This document shows, one piece after another, positions 58,756 to 64,000 of a DNA stretch of 64,000 bases. Within the stretch, counting starts at the first letter, position 1; the number at the start of each line of letters is the position of its first letter. Location of the stretch: the NCBI GenBank assembly GCA_006384855.1, contig VCJN01003216.1, forward strand, positions 124,001 through 188,000, read 5' to 3'. This DNA is from Tetraselmis striata (Eukaryota; Chlorophyta; Chlorodendrophyceae; Chlorodendrales; Chlorodendraceae). The translations under genes and the position numbers were made by a program. The notes below the pieces were generated by a model that saw only the letters and a list, made by a program, of their open reading frames with translations, did not search any database and was not told the DNA's origin.

Positions 58756-60010
58756 TGGGGCTCCCGCCAGCATCTATCGGCAGGAAGGGCTGCGGCACGC
58801 GCTCGTAGATGCGGAGGCCAGAGTGCCCGCCCATTCCGCATCGTTCAGCTCTGTGAAGCGCGAGCTACCACCACGAGCCCCCACGGTTCTTCATGGCACC
58901 CGGGGGTCCTCCACAATTGCAATTCTTGGAATGGATTTACAACGTGACGATGACTTGCTGCTCTCCACCGCCCCCGCCGGGTTGCCATTTGGGCCCGAAA
59001 TTGGTTCCACTTGGCGACTTCCTACCCGCTGACTGCCGGCCGGTGCCTCCTTCATGTCTGTACGATGTCCATCCCGGGAGAAGGGGGGGATAACATGTGC
59101 TAGAAGCGACACAGAATGCCAAAAATCATCTCAACATATACTAGTCCAAAAAGGGACCAGCGACCAAAAGGGGGACGCCGACTGCCAGCCGATGCCTCCT
59201 TCATGTTTGTACAATGTCCATCCCAGAGGGGAAGGGGGGGGGGGGGGGGGGGGGGGGGGGGTATAACTTGTGCTAGAAGCGACACAGAATGCCAAGGATC
59301 CTCTCAATGTACACTAGCCCAAAAAGAAACCAGCAACCAAAAGAGACACTGACAGCCGGCCGATGCCCTCCTTCATGTCTGTACAATGTCCATCCCAGAG
59401 GGCCGGGGGGGGGGGGGGGGGGGGTAACATGTGCTAGAAGCGACACAGAATGCCAAGGATCCTCTCAATATACACTAGTCCAAAAAGGAACCAGCAAACA
59501 AAAGAGAGACGCCGACTGCCGGCCGATGCCTCCTTCATGTCTGTACAATGTCCATCCCAGGAGAAGGGGGGGATAACATGTGCTAGAAGCGACACAGAAT
59601 GCCAAGGATCATCTCAACATACACTAGTCCAAAAAGGAACCAGCAACCAAAAAAGAGACGCTGACAGCGGGCCGATGCCTCCTTCACGTCTGTACAATGT
59701 CCATCTCAGACGGGGGGGGGGGGGGGGGGGGGGTAACATGTGCATGAAGCGACACAGAATGCCAAGGACCATCTCAATATACACTAGTCCAAAAAGGAAC
59801 CAGCAAACAAAAGAGAGACGCCGACTGCCGGCCGATGCCTCCTTCATGTCTGTACAATGTCCATCCCAGGAGAAGGGGGGGAGTAACATGTGCTAGAAGC
59901 GACACAGAATGCCAAGGATCATCTCAACATACACTAGTCCAAAAAGGAACCAGCAACCAAAAGGGAGACCAGAACCGACCAAGCGAGAAGCTAACCCAAC
60001 CCAGGCCCAA
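58756..60010. repeat. Minisatellite, about six units of 150-180 bp with poly-G spacers
   Basis: GCGACACAGAATGCCAA recurs at about 59103, 59279, 59439, 59588, 59750 and 59899. Each unit continues with TCTCAA.ATACACTAGTCC, AAAAAGGAACCAGCAA, GACGCCGACTGCCGGCCGAT and CTGTACAATGTCCATCC, then a G-run (6 to about 35 G) and TAACATGTGCTAGAA. A partial unit begins near 59030. The frame LxxRxxTECQxSSQ can be read through some units but is not conserved across G-run length changes, so it is not called coding. The stretch 58756-58970 next to the R3H stop shows nothing else. Confidence 0.85.
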
Positions 60011-60748
60011 CGACAAATCCTTCAAGCTCGTCCAGCCAAGAGTCAGTACCCCCCCCCCCCCCCCCCCCTCCAGCACATGGAGGCGCCTGCGTCCCCTTCC
60101 GGGGTCCTCCACCCATGGCGCGATCCATGGTGCCATCAGCGCTTCTTGTCCGAGGAATGCCGTTTCCTCCAGCCCCTCTCCCCACCGCAGGTGATGCATG
60201 TGCATCGTTCCGCTTTGGTGGAACCGTACGATTGATAAGCATGAGCGTTCGTCTGGATGCCGATGTACGAGGCGCGCCTGAGGTAGCTCCAGTAATGGCT
60301 GACGGGATGGGACCGGCACACCCTCAGGCGGCACGATCCGGGCGGGAGCAGATGGATGGCCGCCACATCGGGTTGGTGTCGCTAACCATTTGGATTTCAG
60401 GGTGGGCCAACCGCGCACCGCTCTTCGCCTGCCGGCTAGCTCGCAATACATGGATCCAGTGCGAAGGACGAAACTGAGCAGCCATGCATCCTTGTGCTGA
60501 TATCGTGCAGAGGTCTTTGATGATTCCCACGTTCACGTGGCGCTGTTGGCACGATAGTCCCGCCAATGCCACGATGGTGATATGCTCATGAGGTGCCGGG
60601 CCACAAAGGTGAACACTAGAGGAAAGATTTCCCTGTTGCCAATTCTGTTCGGAAACAGTGACAGAGGCAATCCCGGTCGCGGCTAGTTGTGCAGGTAGTT
60701 GCGCGCGCGTGCCACTCAGGGTCGCTACGTGCCATCAGGACGTGGCGC
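60011..60748. other. 3' flank of LTO1 and minisatellite border
   Basis: It contains a C-run at 60049-60068 and no supportable gene. The LTO1 3' untranslated region should lie in 60500-60748. Confidence 0.35.
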
Positions 60749-62637
60749 TCACTTGTTGAGGTCCGCCTCCAGGTTGTCCAGGCTCTGCTCGCCCTCGTAG
60801 TTCTGCCCGTTGATGACCCACGTGGGGAAGCCCCGGATGCCAATGTCGCTGCAAGCCTGCGCCGACAAACACAGGGGCAGGGAGAGGTGGGGGGGGGGGG
60901 GGGGGGGGGGGGGCTGTCAGGCTGCCGTCAGGCTGCCTCCCTGGCGGGGAGGCTCATTGTACCTCCACACAGGCGGCCCTGCAGGCCTCTTCACTGTGAT
61001 GGGCGGGACGGTACCCCACACAATGCTGCAGCCGCACCGTGACATCAACGCGCCAGGCCACAACGTAACCACAACCTTGGTTCAAATGTATACATCATTC
61101 ATATACATAAATGCTACACCCCCCCTCTCGCCAACGTTTCGAGAGGAAAACCTCTGCGACAGCCGAAATATATCAAAGCACACAGCGAATGCAACACGAA
61201 ACTGCGCAGACATGTCGGATTGTTCGACTGGAGGCCGCGAAAAATACTGCGTTTGGACGACCCGATTCAATCGCACTGGTAGCCGAGGCAGTGCTTGTGG
61301 ATGGGTATCTGGTACTGTGGCACTCGACCGAAGAGTGGGGGCGCGGGCGCCTGCGGTGCCAATGGGGGTGGCGGTCAACAGGGTAGGCCCACCACAGTGG
61401 GATCACCTGGTCGATGACGGTGCCCTTGCCGTCCTCCGAGCGGAAGAAGCCGTCGGGGTAGCACTCCACGTAGGGGAAGTCCGCCATGGCCTCCTGGCCA
61501 AAGTACTCCTTCTGCGCAAAGCAGTGCGAGCACCAAAAGGCGCCGTACATCTTGGCGCCCGCCGCCTTGAGGCGCTTGGCCATCGCCAGCTTGGCATCGC
61601 TGCTGTGGCTCTCCACCGCCGGCATGTTGTAGGGCAGAGAGAACGCGCTGCCGGCGGCGTCGGCGCTGATGCCTGTCGCAATGGAGAAGAGGGAGCGGAG
61701 GGGGGAGAGCCAATCAGCCGATCGGAAACCAGCATACACATAGTACTATTATAAGACTTTGTGTCAGGAGCATTCCGCCACCTCTCAAGGCCCGCCCCCT
61801 GTCCGGCCATGATATAGGCACCAGAAGGCGGCGCATGGGGGAGGGGAGAAGGGGGGTGGAGGCACCTGAAAAGGCGCTTCCCAGGGTGAGCAGCACCGAG
61901 GCGGAGATGCCGGCGGCGAGCGGGGCGGCCCGGGCACGCTGGGCGGGCTCAAGGCCGGCCGCTACAGTGGCGGCTATCCCACCGGACAGACCTGCGGACG
62001 CCAGGCACCACGGGCACAGCTCACCGCCCAGCCGCGTCGCCAGCACGGTCATCAGCGCGGCGGAGGTGGTCGCCAGCACGGAGGCGCCAGCTACGAGGCC
62101 ATCCCGCAGCGCCAGGGAGGTGGATGCGGACGCGGAGGTGGAGCCATCCTCGCCCTCACCCAGCGCGGCCCCCAGCGCGCCCAGCGCTGCGACGCCGCCA
62201 TACGCCGCGGCACCGAGAAGCGGGAGCGGGAGGCCATACAGGCTGGCGTAGGGGCTGTCCAGCACGGAGGTGCAGCCGCCGGAAGCTAAGCACAGAGCGG
62301 TGCCGCCCGACAGCTTCACCCAGGCCAGGTAGCCCGTCTGCGCCGCGCCAGCGACGCCCAGGCCAGCCACCAGCCGGTACGCGATCCGGCGGGGACGACC
62401 CGCAGCCGACGCGTCTGTTGGCTGCGCCTCACCGTTGGCGGCGGGGGCCTCCGCTGTCTTCTGCTCCTCATCCTGCTCCGCCAGCCGCGCTCGGGTCGCC
62501 ACGGCCTTGCGGGCGCGCCGGCGGGGGGCTGGAGCGCGCGGCGCGCGCATCGGTGCCTGTGCTGGCTGGCTGACTGCCCGCGCAGAAGGCGCTGCGGCGC
62601 CCGTGGCGCCCGTGGCGGCAAGACAGAGACGCGTCAT
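60749..62637 (-). CDS. LTO1: Lumen thiol oxidoreductase 1 (VKOR domain fused to a thioredoxin-like domain)
   Basis: Three exons join in phase: 62637-61866, 61672-61407 and 60856-60749 (381 residues; Arabidopsis LTO1 is about the same length). The Ala/Arg-rich first 60 residues look like a chloroplast transit peptide followed by membrane helices. The VKOR part has the loop cysteines CLASGGC, SPYASLYGLPLPLLG, and the active site GELCPWC. After the fourth/fifth helix comes a thioredoxin-like domain with FWCSHC, FPYVECYPDGF and, in the last exon, ACSDIGIRGFPTWVING. In plants LTO1 sits in the thylakoid membrane and makes disulfides in lumen proteins, including photosystem II assembly targets. An in-frame upstream Met at 62802 exists, but Met at 62637 gives the more usual presequence. 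The neighbour upstream is a hairpin and a repeat, not a related gene. Confidence 0.95.
60887..60914 (-). repeat. Poly-C tract (coding strand) near the LTO1 intron 2 acceptor
   Basis: About 26 G on the + strand, about 30 bases upstream of the last LTO1 exon on the coding strand, where a polypyrimidine tract is expected. Confidence 0.85.
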
Positions 62638-62798
62638 GTTGGTCGGGCTAGCTGCAACGGCGGCAGGGGGTGGTGGGGTGGTGGCAGCTTTCTGAGCAGA
62701 GGCATTTGTGCGCTGCAATCTATGTCGCCGACTTCGTCGGAGCTGTGGTGACACAGCCCGGCGTTCCTGAGTAGATTTACCCAAGGAGGCACGATTTG

Positions 62799-62830
62799 CC
62801 AAAGAATGTCAGCTCGCTGACATTCTTTGG
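62799..62830. repeat. Perfect 15 bp hairpin with 2-base loop
   Basis: CCAAAGAATGTCAGC is followed by TC and its exact reverse complement. It is flanked by a direct repeat TTTACCCAAGGAGGCACGAT at about 62777 and again at about 62900, so the hairpin lies inside a 120 bp duplicated segment upstream of LTO1. Confidence 0.85.
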
Positions 62831-62984
62831 GGATCGTGGGGATCGTGCGCAGTACAACATTGCTAAGTACTGTAAACCTCTAGATGACTACATCTGACCA
62901 TTTACCCAAGGAGGCACGATTTGCCAGAGAAGAAAGCCAAAGGCTTGCACAGGTAGCGAAGTGTAGCGGCCGGACGGGGACGAG

Positions 62985-64000
62985 CTAGCAGCAAAACCGC
63001 AGCATAGTAGCTCGCTGCCGAGGCCGCGCCTTTGCGCAACCTGTGCGATGCCCACGTGACACTGGGGGGCGGCTGGGCGCCCGCCGCCAGGCAGGCGTCC
63101 CGCAGCCAGTCAGTGGGAGTGGCTGAAAAGGACCAAGCGGCGGAAGGCTCCAGCGGGGAGACGCTCCAAAACTTGGTCGGCATGCCGGCGCCGGAGAGAG
63201 GTCGGCAAGAAGGTGGGGCTCGGCCGCCATCGACACCGTCCAGGGCGCTCCAGAGCCCGGGCGCGGGCGCCGTGCGCGGGACGGGCGGCCCAGGTACTGT
63301 ACACTATACTGCAGTGACGGCCGTACCGCCAGGGATTGGCCGCAGGCCTTAGCATAACAGCGAAGATACAGGTACTTGTCGTACGCTGTCAGACCCCGCT
63401 GCCCCGCGAGGCCGCGGGCGGCGGTGTCGTCGGTCAGAATCCACAAGCGAGGCTCGTCGCCGTCGCGTGGGGGTGGTTCCAGACCGGAAGGGGGGACTTG
63501 GCCGAAGTAGGCGAAGTCGACGTACTCGAGCTCGGTGTTGAGTGCGTCCAGCTCAGCAGGAAGGGGCTCTTGCGCTCCTTGCTCACCACCCTCGGGCGCA
63601 GGCGCGCCCGCGGGAATGGCTGGCTGGGTGCCTTCGGGAGGAGGCGGTTCCACGGGAGGGGCCAGTCGAGCGAGTAAGGCGGCCGTAGCCGCCTCGAACT
63701 GCTCGGTCAGCCGCTGCTCCAGGGCTTCAGCTTGGGCCGTCAGGCGATTTTCCAATTCGGTGTCGTCGTTGGTCAGAATCCACAAGCGAGGCTCGTCGCC
63801 GTTGCGTGGGGGTGGCTCCAGACCGGAAGGGGGGACTTGACCGAAGTAGGCGAAGTCGACGTACTCGAGCTCGGTGTCGAGTGCGTCCAGCTCAGCAGGA
63901 AGGGGCTCTTGCGCTCCTTGCTCACCACCCTCGGGCGCAGGCGCGCCCGCGGGAATGGCTGGCTGGGTGCCTTTGGGAGGAGGCGATTGCACGGGAGGGG
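62985..64000 (-). CDS. Tandemly repeated coding-like region, runs off the window (gag-like, uncertain)
   Basis: A minus-strand frame of 335 residues is open to the right edge. It holds two near-identical 70-residue blocks (about 63992-63770 and 63650-63430, period about 341 bases), each with QPAIPAGAPAPEGGEQGAQ, ELEYVDFAYFGQVPPSGLEP and DEPRLWIL. Between them is a heptad-like helix ENRLTAQAEALEQRLTEQFE. After the second block the frame becomes Arg/Pro-rich (below about 63350) and is probably non-coding. No known family is recognised; the Pro-rich plus helical layout recalls retroelement gag proteins. Few silent changes between the blocks mean a recent duplication. Confidence 0.45.
   Translation of the reverse strand, partial: PPVQSPPPKGTQPAIPAGAPAPEGGEQGAQEPLPAELDALDTELEYVDFAYFGQVPPSGLEPPPRNGDEPRLWILTNDDTELENRLTAQAEALEQRLTEQFEAATAALLARLAPPVEPPPPEGTQPAIPAGAPAPEGGEQGAQEPLPAELDALNTELEYVDFAYFGQVPPSGLEPPPRDGDEPRLWILTDDTAARGLAGQRGLTAYDKYLYLRCYAKACGQSLAVRPSLQYSVQYLGRPSRARRPRPGSGAPWTVSMAAEPHLLADLSPAPACRPSFGASPRWSLPPLGPFQPLPLTGCGTPAWRRAPSRPPVSRGHRTGCAKARPRQRATMLRFCC

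Noticed and set aside
59100-59900. Repeated protein encoded by the minisatellite
   Set aside because: Frames change from unit to unit with G-run length; no conserved reading frame through all units.
1-64000. CRISPR arrays, prokaryotic operons or replication origins
   Set aside because: Regular direct repeats with unique spacers are absent and all confident genes are intron-containing eukaryotic genes.

Overview
The window is nuclear DNA of a eukaryote, most likely a ciliated green alga (chlorophyte). Every confident gene is split by short GT-AG introns whose phases can be followed exon by exon. The coding DNA is GC-rich, intergenic DNA is full of homopolymer C/G tracts and (CA)n/(TG)n microsatellites, and several genes and two repeat families end near TGTAA, the polyadenylation signal typical of chlorophycean algae. 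A chloroplast lumen thiol oxidoreductase points to a photosynthetic lineage and an MKS1 homologue to cilia. The species cannot be named from sequence alone.

Layout. 0-9.7 kb: 3' part of a leucine-rich-repeat protein (+), a class-3-type lipase with a membrane segment (-), a creatininase-family amidohydrolase (-) and a double-GNAT acetyltransferase (+). 9.7-17.7 kb: a mobile-element graveyard with two separated pieces of a DIRS/gypsy-like retroelement, a hAT transposase C-terminus placed at its break, a 5'-truncated LINE tail, a tRNA-like repeat and other dispersed repeats. 17.7-29.3 kb: one long + strand gene whose exons join in phase to give about nine ankyrin repeats, an acidic linker, an IRE1-type protein kinase and a KEN ribonuclease domain, the domain order of vertebrate RNase L; a Ser/Asp-rich repeat exon may form its N terminus. 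30.3-31.4 kb: an inverted pair of CTGCAG-rich arrays around an orphan open region. 32.7-38.6 kb: a 14-exon MKS1/B9 gene (-) whose tail carries three immunoglobulin-like domains. 39.2-45.6 kb: a decayed LINE (-) split by a 2 kb insertion. 45.6-48.8 kb: repeats and unassigned DNA. 48.8-52.6 kb: cytosolic-type aspartyl-tRNA synthetase (+, 9 exons). 55.3-58.8 kb: an R3H-ankyrin protein (+). 59-60 kb: a minisatellite of about six 150-180 bp units. 60.7-62.6 kb: LTO1 (VKOR-thioredoxin fusion, -). 63-64 kb: a tandemly duplicated coding-like repeat that leaves the window.

The genes do not form a pathway or operon; neighbours serve unrelated jobs (translation, cilium, thylakoid lumen redox, RNA decay or stress signalling), as expected of a nuclear chromosome. 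The strongest candidates for undescribed biology are the ankyrin-kinase-KEN protein and the B9-Ig fusion. A recurrent oddity is a long poly-C tract starting within about 13 bases of the 5' splice site in at least eight introns of three genes.
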